Assembly: GCF_036711975.1 (NCBI RefSeq)
Contig: NC_091974.1
Coordinates: 62,001-126,000 of the forward strand
Length of the DNA: 64,000 nt
Origin: Onthophagus taurus
Lineage: Eukaryota > Arthropoda > Insecta > Coleoptera > Scarabaeidae
Direction of reading: 5' to 3'
Both the position numbers and the translations under genes were made by a program. This document shows, piece after piece, positions 1-9,708 of the stretch. Every line of letters begins with the position of its first letter. Within the stretch, counting starts at the first letter, position 1. The notes beneath the pieces are model-generated. The model worked only from the letters and a program-made list of their open reading frames with translations, did no database searches and was not told the DNA's origin.

Positions 1-2169
1 TTCTTCTGAAGGATACCTACGTCGACGATATTTTGTCAGGTGCTGATAGTGTTTCTGAAGCCCAGAAAGTCATATCTCAATTACAAACGATTCTTATGGC
101 GGGCTGCTTTCATGCTCGGAAATGGATGTCGAACCATCCAGACGTTCTCGTACAGCTTTCCCCAAGCGATGTTTCTCATACCCTAACAGTAGATTTAAGA
201 GAGGATGATGCCCCAAGGGCTTTGGGATTGATCTGGAACAATGAAACTGATGAATTTTTGTTCGTGTTGAGTCAAGCGAGTGAAACTTTGAATAGACTTA
301 CCAAACGGTCGGTCCTTTCCTTCATCGCGCGTTTGTATGATCCCCTCGGTTTATAATCACCGCGAAGATCTTCATGCAAGAACTCTGGATCCTTGGTCTC
401 GATTGGGACGAGGAGTTCCCTTCTGATCTAACTAAAAATTGGATCTCCTTTTTAAAAGACTTTCACAATGTCCCTGCTATTCGCGTTCCGCGTTGGATTG
501 GTACTCGTAATAATACCAATTCCGTAGAGATCCACGGATTCGCTGATGCTTCAGTTCGTGCGTTCGGTGCGGTCGTTTACTTGCGTGTGGTTGATGATTC
601 GGATGTACGCGTTTCTCTGATTACTTCTAAATCAAAAGTGGCCCCATTAAAAAATGTGTCAATACCGCGGCTTGAGTTGTGCGCGGTGGTTGTTCTAGTG
701 CGTTTGGTTAAGCGCGTTTCGATCGCTCTCGAGCTCGGTGGCGCGCCGATCTATCTGTGGACGGATTCCACAGTCGCGCTCTCATGGATTTGCAGCCATC
801 CGAGCAAATGGAAGGATTTCGTCCGAAATCGAGTCGTCGAGATCCAGGACTTACCCGAGGCCCGCTGGTCTCACGTTTCAACCAAGGACAACCCCGCCGA
901 CTTGGTTTCCCGTGGAGTTCCTGCTTTACAACTTCAGGACAACTCCCTCTGGTGGCGCGGACCTTCTTGGCTCTCCCAATCGTCCACCTGCTGGCCTTCT
1001 CTACGACCTTCTTCTTCACCAGACGCTGATAATGAAAGACGTTCCAGAGTGACTGCTCATGTTGGTGCCGTTTCGAACTGGGGTTTGAAAACCAAATACT
1101 CATCTTTAATCAAATTATTACGAATAACTGCTTGGTGTTTTCGATTTGTTAATAAACTTAAAAGAGACTCTGTTTCAGGCTCGCTTTCTCCTGCTGAGAT
1201 TGATTTTGCTCTTTTGTTTTGGGTTCGCGAGGAACAGCGAATTCAATTTCAGCAGGAAATTCATGATCTTAAGGCCGGAAAACCGATATCCAAATCAAGC
1301 CCTTTATTTCGACTCACCCCGTTTATTGATGGTAATGACATCCTGAGAATTACTGGACGCCTCCGATTCGCTTCTCTTGATTGGGACGAGAAGCATCCGA
1401 TGATAATTCCAAAGACTTCTCATCTGACAACATTAATCATCGATTCACATCATCGGAGGACTTTTCATGGTGGTACTCAGCTCACTTTGTCATACATAAG
1501 GCGACGGTTTTGGATAGTTGGAGGACGGATTCCGGTACGATCATTCATCCAACGATGTATCGTTTGCGTGAGACTCCGAGCCGAGACCAGCCAACAATTG
1601 ATGGGACAGCTACCGCCCACACGCGTAATTCCATCGAGGCCGTTTTTGCATACAGGAGTCGACTATGCTGGTCCCTTTTTATTGACAACATTTCGCGGAC
1701 GAGGTTGTAAATCTTATAAGAGCTATTTAATACTGTTTGTTTGTTTAGCCACCTCGGCAATCCACTTGGAGGTTTCTACTGACTATTGGACCGCTGGATT
1801 CATGGCAGCCTATAAGCGTTTTACTGGACGCCGTGGATTGTGCCAGTGTTTATACAGCGATTGCGGAACCAACCTCGTCGGCGCGGATCGAGAATTGAGA
1901 TCGTTGTTCTCCGCGGCTTCCAAGGACTGGAAAGGGGTTGTCGACTTATTAAGCAATGATGGAACTGGGTGGAAATTCAACCCACCTGCAGCACCTCATT
2001 TTGGTGGAAAGTGGGAGGCTGGGGTCCGATCCGTGAAAAACCATCTTAGAAAAGTTGTCGGCTCCACTCTACTAACCTACGAAGAATTTACAACTGTTCT
2101 AATTGAGATTGAGGCTATTTTAAATTCGAGACCACTTTGTGCTGTTTCAGATGATCCGAGTAACTACGA
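1..2169 (+). pseudogene. BEL-1 pol, first part: reverse transcriptase C-end, RNase H, integrase
   Basis: The window opens just before the reverse transcriptase active site (TYVDDILSG). RNase H follows with the motifs FADASVRAFGA, LELCAV and TDSTVALSW, then NPADLVSRG. Next is the integrase with a zinc-binding HH-CC segment, the core aspartates in VDYAGPF and YSDCGTNLVGA, and the core glutamate in KWEAGVRS. The frame changes near 352-374, where BEL proteins normally continue from a DPLGLLSP-type motif into the RNase H linker; a small deletion there separates two ORFs (33-356 and 374-2251). The last codons of the second ORF are read from the BEL-2 LTR. The copy is dead on two counts: a frameshift and an insertion. 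Confidence 0.85.
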
Positions 2170-2482
2170 TGTAACGCGCAGTATAAGAAAAGAACTGGGT
2201 TTAATAAAACGGTGCTGGTTCAGAGATATAAACAATGAAATTAAAGCGTAAAAAAAATGTAGGAAAAGTAGAATAAATAAAAGAAGATGATTAAATTACG
2301 ATTCTTACGTTTAATTTTCACTGCACTAGAGTACTAATTTTAAACGACTTTTTCGATGCGCACAATACTGTCGTCGCGTTAAAAGGCGAGTGTGAGCGCA
2401 TGCTCTCGTGTTAAGATAACACAGCCCAGTTAAGCGCACGCACATGCGTGTAAATAATTCTGAGGGTGACGCGGCGCGAACA
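2170..2482 (-). repeat. BEL-2 3' LTR
   Basis: This direct repeat matches 8094-8405 base for base as far as I compared it. It lies immediately downstream (minus strand) of the purine-rich tract. It carries AATAAA-type A-rich sequence and a G/C-rich start (TGTTCGCGCCGCGTCACC). Confidence 0.9.
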
Positions 2483-2670
2483 TTCCACCCACCAACAAAA
2501 GGTGAAATAACCCTTTTTTACAATAATATTTATGAAATACGAATAGTTATTTGACGGTGTGAAAGTTAAAGTTTGAGTGAATAAGCATAACATACGGTGA
2601 GTAGACGAAAATAATTAATTAGTTTGACAAGTAAACAAAAAAAAAACATGTGACTAGATTCGGTTTTGTC

Positions 2671-5600
2671 TTAAATCGGTAAGGTACAAATCTTCGTGGT
2701 TGGACGAGTTAACCTCCCATTTTTGGTTTTAATGGTGATGACTCGGATAACACCATCAATTCCGGGATGAACCTCTTCAATTCTCCCTGTTTCCCATTGA
2801 AGTGGGGGTCGCTGTTCATTTCGAATGAGTACCAGATCACCAATAGACGGTGTTGGAGACGAAGCGTTCCATTTTCCTCTTTGTTGAAGTGAGTACAAAT
2901 ATTCAACGTGCCACCTTTTCCAAAAATCTTGTACCATCTTCTGTATCAGTTTCCAGCGATCCAAACGGTTGATCGGTACTTGAGTGACGTCAGGATCTAC
3001 AACAGAAGCATTAAGGGGTTCCAAACACAAGAAATGTGCTGGAGTTAGTGGTTGAAGATCATTGGGATCTTCAGTCATTGCGGAAAGCGGCCTCGAGTTC
3101 AATACAGCTTCGATTTGCGTCAGGATGGTATACACTTCCTCAAACGTTAGTTTTTGATCTCCAATAACTTTAATCAAATGGGATTTAACAGATCTTACTC
3201 CAGCCTCAGCCAACCCATTAAAATGGGGAGCCCCTGGAGGATGAAATTGCCATGTGAGTTCCAATTTTTGACCGAAAACCTCAGCCATCTCTTGTAATTT
3301 GTTGTAGGCGCCCACAAAATTAGTTCCCTGATTTGATAAGATTAACGTACATCGACCTCTTCTGGAGGTAAATCGTCGTAGAGCCGCTATAAATGCTTCA
3401 GTAGATAGATCTGAAACTAGTTCTAAATGTATCGCTTTGGTAGACGTACACACAAAGACACAAATATAGGATTTGACAAATCGCGCTCCTCTGGTGCGAC
3501 TAATGGTGGTATAAATCGGTCCAGCGAAATCGACAGCGACTCTGGAGAACGCCTTCACCTCGGTTACTCTAAATTGAGGCAAATCCGCCATCCTCGGAGC
3601 ATATGATCGGGGCTTGCATCGAAAACAACGGATACATCGTGATACGACCCGATGAATGACACTTCGAGAAGCGATGATCCAATATTGACGCATTACCAGA
3701 GCTTGTAGCGACCGTTGTCCCGGATGAAGGTATTTTTCATGTATATGTTCCACAATTAATTCACTAACACGACTATTTTTAGGTAGAAGTAACGGATGTT
3801 TGTGATCGAAGGGGATCATAGCAAATTTTATACGACCACCCACCCTAATCAAACCATCTCTATCAAGAAAAGGTGCTAACTTTCTAAATGATTTATCAGG
3901 GATCTTATTCTCGTTAATTGTAGTAAATAATTGTGAAAAATGTTGATGTTGGACATAACGGACAATCGAAGATAAAGATTGTTGGAGCTCAAACGGGGAT
4001 AATTTGATGGTAAAATAACGGTTTTGTTTGCGGCAGTGAACAATAAAACGTTGAATGTAGGCCATAATCCGTTGGATTTTTGAAAGTGAAGAGAATCTCA
4101 TGAGGAGAGTGTCTATAAAAGTAAGTTTTGTTTCAATGGTAGTAATTATATTTGATTTTTGTTCATTAATTACTTCTGTGCTTTCACAGGGAATAGATTT
4201 AATAGATGGCCAGTATTCCGGAGGATGACAGAGCCAGGAGGGGCCCCTCCACCATAGATCGTGAGCGATTAACTGATCTGGAAAAAGACCTCGAGAGCCA
4301 CAGTCTGCAGGATTATCGGAAGATGGTATGTATCTCCAATAATCTGAAGGTAAAATTTCTTGGATATATGAGACTCGATTGGCAACGAAAATTTTCCATC
4401 TAGTAGGCAATGAAGAAATCCACGCTAGGGTGACTTTGGAATCGGACCACGCGTAAATTACATCGAAAATGATTGTGGTTGATAACATGTCCTTAATAGT
4501 TTTAAGAAGATCAACGAGTAGAACAGCGCCACAAAGTTCGAGACGAGGAATAGATATTGTCTTAAGAGGTGCAACTCTAGATTTACCGCAAAGAAAAGAG
4601 GTATTAATAGATTGGTTATGACTTTCACAGCGTAAATACGCTACTGCACAATAACCTGATTGCGAGGCGTCACAAAAAAGATGAAGTTGAACGGATTTAG
4701 TGTCAGACGGAATCATCAATCGAGGTATTCTTAAATCAGAAATAAAAATAAGACCTTTCTTAAAGATTTCCCAATTTTTAGATATGTGACCAGGGGGACT
4801 TTCATCCCATTCAATTTTTAATTGCCACAATTGTTGGATAAATTGTTTAGCCTTTAAGGTGCACGGAGTCAAGAAGCCTAAGGGGTCGTAGACACGAGCG
4901 ATTTCCGAAAGTATGGAACGTTTTGTGGAAAGGGAATTGCGGGGACAATAGGAAAATTTAAAATCATCTGTTGTGGGATCCCATTGCAGACCCAAAACTT
5001 TAATGTAACTGATTTCATCGTAATCCATTGATATTGGACGCTGTAAATCTGTTTCAGATACTTCTTGTAAGACGTGAGTGCAATTACTCGCCCATTTTCT
5101 CAATTTAAATCCCCCTCTGTTCAATAGGTCAATCAATTCTCGCTGTAGCTCCAAAGTCTCTTGCACCGATTGAGCTCCTGTGACTATATCGTCAACGTAA
5201 ATGTTGTTTTTTAGAACGGTTGAAGCCCTCGGAAACTGATCACAATAGATGTTAGATAACTCGACTAGTGTTCGCAAGGCAAGAAAAGGTGCCGATGCCA
5301 CTCCATAGGTCACAGTATTTAAAATATATTCTTGAATAGGTTCAGTTGAAGAGAATCTCCATAAGATTCGCTGAAAGTTTCTGTCTTCAGGTGAAACAAG
5401 AATTTGTCGATACATTTGTTGGATATCGCAGACAAATGCATACTTAAAACATCGAAAACACGATAAAACCTTTATTATGTCTTGTTGCAACTTATGTCCC
5501 ACCAAAAGGGTGTCATTTAACGATGTACCATCAGATGTTGGTGCTGATGCGTCAAACACAACTCTAATTTTTGATGAAGGGTTTTCAGAACGAAGCACGC

Positions 5601-7014
5601 AGTGATGCGGAATGTAGTAGGTTCTATCAGAAGGAGGTTTGAAAGAGTTAGCAAGAGACATGTGGCCTGACTGAAGATAATCTTTCATAAAGTTGATATA
5701 ATCACTTCTTAACGACGGAGTTTTTAAGAGACGGTTTTCTAAAGACATAAAACGTTTCAACGCTGTCTGGTAGGAATTGCCCAGGACTGGATTTGGTTTC
5801 TTAAAAGGCAGAGAAACGATGAATCGACCTGTTGATGTTCGTTTATAATTATTTTTAAAATGATTTTCACATTTATCCTCTTCAGACGTTAATAGCGTTC
5901 TTTCAGGAATGGATTCCAGTTCCCAGAATCTTTGAATTGAGTTATCAAGCGAATAATCAGTAGTAGATAAACACGTTGACAGTGAGGTCGTGACTGAGAG
6001 CGAAGATCTCCCCATTAGAATCCAACCAAATACGGAATTAACTGCAATTGGATGGTTCGGTTCTCCACGAAGACGTCCTTCAGTGATAATTTGAGGAACT
6101 AGTTCTGCGCCCAGTAACAAATCCACCGAGTTGAGACTTGAATGGTGCTCTGGAGGGATGTTCAATTGTTGAAGATGAGGATAAAGCGGAACTAGGGACG
6201 CAATGGATGGTTGGTCAGAACAAATGCTGGGAGTGATAATAGCGTCAAAGTCAAAGGAAGGTTTCGATGACTGTATAGGTTGGATAGAGCAGGTAACAGA
6301 GCCTTTATTACAGATGGATGTCATTGCATTTAATCCCTGGATTTCTAGACAAGAAGTTTGCTTTCGTGGTAGTTGAAGTCGTTTTGATAGATTAGATGTT
6401 ATAAAATTGGACATACTGCCCGAGTCGATTAATGCTTTGACACGATGTAATTTTCCAAATCGATCCTGAATGTTTACAATAGCAATAGGTAGTAAGATGT
6501 TTGGATTACTTTCCTTCATTGTTGTCTGAATTGTATTATAAGATGTTCCGACATGAACACATGGAGAAGTTTGTGTCTTGAAGTGGAGTAATGTGTGGTG
6601 ATGTTGATTGCAGGTACGACATCTATGAGAAGACGAGCAATTATGAGTAGTGTGTCGTTGACTTAGACAATTTCGACAAAGATTATGATCTCTAGCGATG
6701 GATAACCGTTCTCCAGCTGATTTGGATGTAAAATTCGTACAACGGTAAATTGGATGGGCTTCATGACATAAGATACAGTTAGTAGTCGATGAATTCGAAT
6801 GATGTTCTTCAATCTTCATATTTACTGATTTAGCTCTGATGTTTGATTTTGATGAACTCAGAGATGTGCTGTCACTTGATGTCAATAATACCGATTCTAG
6901 GGCCTTTGCTCTTTTTTCTAAGAAATCCACAAGTTGCTTGTAAGTTGGAATGTCATATGCTGTATGTTCAGCTTCAAAAGTGGTTTTTGTAGGTGTGTTC
7001 AGTTTTTGAAGCAC
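2671..7014 (-). CDS. BEL-2 pol polyprotein (protease, RT, RNase H, integrase)
   Basis: 1447 codons, open throughout. In order: CCHC-type zinc knuckles (CILCHEAHPIYRC, CRNCLSQRHTTHNC) at about residues 80-145; an aspartic protease with ALIDSGS at about 195; RT with YVDDIVTG at about 630; RNase H with FCDASQSGY; an integrase zinc site (HIHEKYLHPG and CIRCFRC); the integrase core; and the BEL C-terminal domain. The integrase core has VAVDFAGPI and an intact glutamate (LAEAGVRS). The second catalytic Asp is Asn (LSNQGTNFVGA, where BEL-3 has FSDNGTNFVGA). Gag is in the next frame, separated by a one-base frameshift near 7050, so the ORF start at 7014 is not a natural start. Confidence 0.9.
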   Translation of the reverse strand: MLQKLNTPTKTTFEAEHTAYDIPTYKQLVDFLEKRAKALESVLLTSSDSTSLSSSKSNIRAKSVNMKIEEHHSNSSTTNCILCHEAHPIYRCTNFTSKSAGERLSIARDHNLCRNCLSQRHTTHNCSSSHRCRTCNQHHHTLLHFKTQTSPCVHVGTSYNTIQTTMKESNPNILLPIAIVNIQDRFGKLHRVKALIDSGSMSNFITSNLSKRLQLPRKQTSCLEIQGLNAMTSICNKGSVTCSIQPIQSSKPSFDFDAIITPSICSDQPSIASLVPLYPHLQQLNIPPEHHSSLNSVDLLLGAELVPQIITEGRLRGEPNHPIAVNSVFGWILMGRSSLSVTTSLSTCLSTTDYSLDNSIQRFWELESIPERTLLTSEEDKCENHFKNNYKRTSTGRFIVSLPFKKPNPVLGNSYQTALKRFMSLENRLLKTPSLRSDYINFMKDYLQSGHMSLANSFKPPSDRTYYIPHHCVLRSENPSSKIRVVFDASAPTSDGTSLNDTLLVGHKLQQDIIKVLSCFRCFKYAFVCDIQQMYRQILVSPEDRNFQRILWRFSSTEPIQEYILNTVTYGVASAPFLALRTLVELSNIYCDQFPRASTVLKNNIYVDDIVTGAQSVQETLELQRELIDLLNRGGFKLRKWASNCTHVLQEVSETDLQRPISMDYDEISYIKVLGLQWDPTTDDFKFSYCPRNSLSTKRSILSEIARVYDPLGFLTPCTLKAKQFIQQLWQLKIEWDESPPGHISKNWEIFKKGLIFISDLRIPRLMIPSDTKSVQLHLFCDASQSGYCAVAYLRCESHNQSINTSFLCGKSRVAPLKTISIPRLELCGAVLLVDLLKTIKDMLSTTIIFDVIYAWSDSKVTLAWISSLPTRWKIFVANRVSYIQEILPSDYWRYIPSSDNPADCGSRGLFPDQLIAHDLWWRGPSWLCHPPEYWPSIKSIPCESTEVINEQKSNIITTIETKLTFIDTLLMRFSSLSKIQRIMAYIQRFIVHCRKQNRYFTIKLSPFELQQSLSSIVRYVQHQHFSQLFTTINENKIPDKSFRKLAPFLDRDGLIRVGGRIKFAMIPFDHKHPLLLPKNSRVSELIVEHIHEKYLHPGQRSLQALVMRQYWIIASRSVIHRVVSRCIRCFRCKPRSYAPRMADLPQFRVTEVKAFSRVAVDFAGPIYTTISRTRGARFVKSYICVFVCTSTKAIHLELVSDLSTEAFIAALRRFTSRRGRCTLILSNQGTNFVGAYNKLQEMAEVFGQKLELTWQFHPPGAPHFNGLAEAGVRSVKSHLIKVIGDQKLTFEEVYTILTQIEAVLNSRPLSAMTEDPNDLQPLTPAHFLCLEPLNASVVDPDVTQVPINRLDRWKLIQKMVQDFWKRWHVEYLYSLQQRGKWNASSPTPSIGDLVLIRNEQRPPLQWETGRIEEVHPGIDGVIRVITIKTKNGRLTRPTTKICTLPI

Positions 7015-7748
7015 GATATTAAATAATAGAAAATCCCACTTATCAACAGGGAACCCAAATTACGAAAACCTTCAATATTTTCATGGAAGGTATCAATCAA
7101 AATTCGAAGACTTTTAGAGGAATCGTCTTTCAGGGGTTTTAAATGAACGATTTCGTTAAAGTATAACGTTGCCAAGTGACGTTTATTCTGGTAGCGGCCT
7201 TTTAACGTTTTATATGCTATTTCGTAATTGGCGTCTGTCACAGGAAAACCCTTTAACAGGTTAAACGCTTCGCCACTTAGGGACATGAGAAGGTACTGAT
7301 ATTTGGCAATTGAAGAAAGAGATTTGTTTTCGTGAACCATCGTTCGATAAAGATCGAAAAAGGTATGCCATTCTTTATGATTACCACTGAACGTAGGCAA
7401 TGCTAACTTATTTAATTTCAGAGCAGATATAGATGAGATTTCAGAGGATTCCGTTGAAGGTTGAGGGGACAGTTGATGGAATATCGCCCTTGTTGTGTAG
7501 TAAGCAGTATCAGCCTTTAGTCGTATGTCGTCATGAGCCTCAAAGTCCTGCTCTTCAATCAAACCAATAATTGTATTGTGAGTACTTTTGAACTCTTTGT
7601 AGATTTCCTCGGCATCTGGAGCTCGTTCAAGAAAAATTTGTTTTTGGATAGGGTCAGACGGGAGTGCTTGACCAAGGGCCATGGTCTCGTTTAAACGATT
7701 GTATAGACCGTTGCGACGTAGGGTAAGTTTAACAATCTTGTCTGTCAT
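6999..7748 (-). pseudogene. BEL-2 gag, frameshifted from pol
   Basis: The likely start is the Met of MTDKIVKLT at 7748, the second in-frame ATG. The protein has the BEL gag pattern: a helical N-terminus, then a stretch typical of the retrotransposon gag domain (LPTFSGNHKEWHTFFDLY, then YLLMSLSGEAFNLLKGF). The frame leaves the conserved sequence at a GGG run near 7050-7060 and stops at 6999. The following frame continues the homologous sequence directly into pol. One missing base explains this. In BEL elements gag and pol are usually one ORF, so I read it as a mutation and not as programmed frameshifting. Confidence 0.8.
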
Positions 7749-8070
7749 CACGGGAAAAATCAAATAAAATATCCAAAAGAATTATGGAGAAGAACGAAAT
7801 TAAAAAAAGAATTCTCAAAAAAAAGGTAAATGAAAATAATTTAAATAATCGAAGGGAAAAGAAATTAAATATTTAAATGGTAAGAATTGTCGAAAAATGC
7901 GGTGCTAAAAATAGCGTAATCCAGTTTTTGATTTTCCAGATGGCCAACAAAGAGACGTGACCCCGTGGATAAATGCAAAAAAACGCGGATTTAAGACGAA
8001 AATTAAATGAAAAATGCGAAAAAATGTAAAAATAACGAGAAATAAATCAAAATTAAACGAAAATTCCGGA

Positions 8071-8091
8071 AGAATCCGGCTCGAAGGACCA
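8071..8091 (-). other. BEL-2 primer-binding site
   Basis: The plus strand here reads like the 3' end of a tRNA, including the terminal CCA at 8089-8091 (CCGGCTCGAAGGACCA). On the element's strand it is therefore a tRNA-complementary primer site starting TGGTCCTTCGAGCCGG, just inside the 5' LTR. I have not assigned the tRNA. Confidence 0.75.
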
Positions 8092-8093
8092 AA

Positions 8094-8405
8094 TGAACGC
8101 GCAGTATAAGAAAAGAACTGGGTTTAATAAAACGGTGCTGGTTCAGAGATATAAACAATGAAATTAAAGCGTAAAAAAAATGTAGGAAAAGTAGAATAAA
8201 TAAAAGAAGATGATTAAATTACGATTCTTACGTTTAATTTTCACTGCACTAGAGTACTAATTTTAAACGACTTTTTCGATGCGCACAATACTGTCGTCGC
8301 GTTAAAAGGCGAGTGTGAGCGCATGCTCTCGTGTTAAGATAACACAGCCCAGTTAAGCGCACGCACATGCGTGTAAATAATTCTGAGGGTGACGCGGCGC
8401 GAACA
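8094..8405 (-). repeat. BEL-2 5' LTR
   Basis: Direct repeat of 2170-2482. It is followed on the minus strand by the primer-binding site and the gag leader (7764-8070), which is A/T-rich and non-coding. Confidence 0.9.
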
Positions 8406-8778
8406 AACACCATCCCATTTCTTAATCGGATCATCTGGTTCCGTAGTGCCTGAGCCGTCTCTTCTGGATGAAAAGGTATCCCGCCTCACTCGATATCAAC
8501 ATCTCCGACGTTTGGTTGAGGAATTCTGGAAGAGGTGGAAAGATTTCTATCTTCAATCTGTACAAAACTCAACTAAATGGTTCAAGGGGAAAAACTTACC
8601 GGCTATTGGGGATTTGGTACTAGTTAAGGACGAACGATTGCCCCCTTCGAAATGGCTTCTAGCAAGAATTACTGAGCTTCATCCTGGAAAGGATAGTTTG
8701 GTTCGCGTAGCTACCATAAAGACTTCAACTACCACTTTAGTTCGACCATTGGTGAAATTATGTTTACTTCCTTGTTAA
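8406..8778 (+). pseudogene. BEL-1 pol, last part: C-terminal domain
   Basis: This resumes exactly where the first part stops, with TPSHFLIGSS and then the W-rich segment (EEFWKRWKDFYL) and GDLVLVKDERLPPSKW. These are the end-of-pol domain common to BEL/Pao elements (called DUF5641 in Pfam, from memory). It ends at a natural stop. The first six codons of the ORF track back into the BEL-2 LTR and are not real. Confidence 0.85.
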
Positions 8779-9264
8779 AAAAAAATTTAAAAAAAAAAAA
8801 ATTAACAATTTCCTTGCATATTGTTAACGTAAAATTTTCTATTTTTAATGTGAATTCTATGAGTACTTACGTTCAAACTTTAATTTTCGTTCAACACATA
8901 TTACTAACCGATTCATTTCACTATGTACACTGTATTTGTTCCTTTTACTGGCAACTTTAGCATTCAAATACTTTACAATACAGTCACTTAATTTCATTGC
9001 GCATATCTTCGTTTCGCTGAATCATTCAGCTGATTTTTTCATTTAGGGGAATTCTGATCTACAACTCTGTATTCAACCCGCGTTTGGTACCCCTTCTAGA
9101 TTGAAGGTCGCGGCGCCGCGGTACAATAATGAAGCACTATGCCTTCTTCCGTTTTCCGTTGATTACAGAGTCCTGTTTCTAATGTGTAGTTACCTGTCAG
9201 TCCGCCCCGCGAACATTTTCTTTTGTTATTTTGCTGACTAGCTCGCTAGTCCAGCAAGGCGGGC
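8779..9264 (+). other. BEL-1 3' untranslated region, no gene seen
   Basis: Begins with a long A-run after the pol stop, is A/T-rich to about 9040, then has a G/C-rich stretch to 9264. No ORF with recognisable motifs on either strand. Confidence 0.5.
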
Positions 9265-9534
9265 TGTATGTTTAGAACTTTACGTTTATTTTTTTTTTAT
9301 ATATATTATTAGTTATTATTTTAATTACATTTCAACCTTTTTTTTTAATTTCTTTATTTCGTTGCCTTAACTCGCAACCCGCGTTGTACATAAATCTATT
9401 ATAATACCTTATTTGTTGTATATATTTCATGTTATTTGTTGTAAATATTCGAAATTCGACCATTTGTAAACCTGTTTGTACGGTATATATTCGATGTCCT
9501 GTTCTTAATAAATCTTCTTGTTGTCCAGTCTTCA
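9265..9534 (+). repeat. Candidate BEL-1 3' LTR
   Basis: A purine-rich tract (AGCAAGGCGGGC) is directly followed by TGTATGTTTAG. Near the other end are an AATAAA signal (about 9506) and a TTCA end at 9531-9534. The layout fits a BEL LTR, but no second copy is present to confirm it. Confidence 0.45.
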
Positions 9535-9708
9535 AGCGTTTTGGAAGTTAAAAACCCGTCCCGAATTTAAAGGTCAGTGAGATATAAAATTAATAAGAGA
9601 ACAATAACGAATAATTCGCAAGATTAATAAACAGTTATCAAGCCGAACGACAAACAAGGGCAACCGAGAAGGAATGTTTCTTATGTAACCACAGAGGTTA
9701 AATGTCTT

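Larger units (their letters stand above)
2170..8405 (-). mobile_element. BEL-2: nearly intact BEL/Pao LTR retrotransposon inserted in BEL-1
   Basis: Direct repeats of about 312 bp flank a gag-pol coding region read on the minus strand. The LTRs start TGTTCGCG and end in CA in the element's own orientation. A primer-binding site lies 2-4 bases inside the 5' LTR, and a purine-rich tract (GGTGGGTGGAA) abuts the 3' LTR. The LTR copies look identical apart from one extra T at the outer end of the left copy, which implies a very recent insertion. I could not find a clean target-site duplication: the flanks are TACGA on the left and AACAC on the right. Confidence 0.9.
1..9534 (+). mobile_element. 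BEL-1: BEL/Pao LTR retrotransposon, 5' end outside window, split by BEL-2
   Basis: The pol reading frame enters from before base 1 and runs to about 2169. It resumes at about 8406 and ends at 8778. The two halves meet inside the conserved stretch between the integrase core and the C-terminal domain, so they are one element interrupted by BEL-2. A candidate 3' LTR follows at 9265-9534. The LTR limits are inferred from a purine-rich tract and TG...CA ends, because the 5' LTR is not in the window. Confidence 0.75.

Noticed and set aside
6999-7014. Programmed frameshift between BEL-2 gag and pol
   Set aside because: The homologous sequence leaves the gag frame about 45 bases earlier, at a GGG run, which fits a one-base deletion and no known slippery site.
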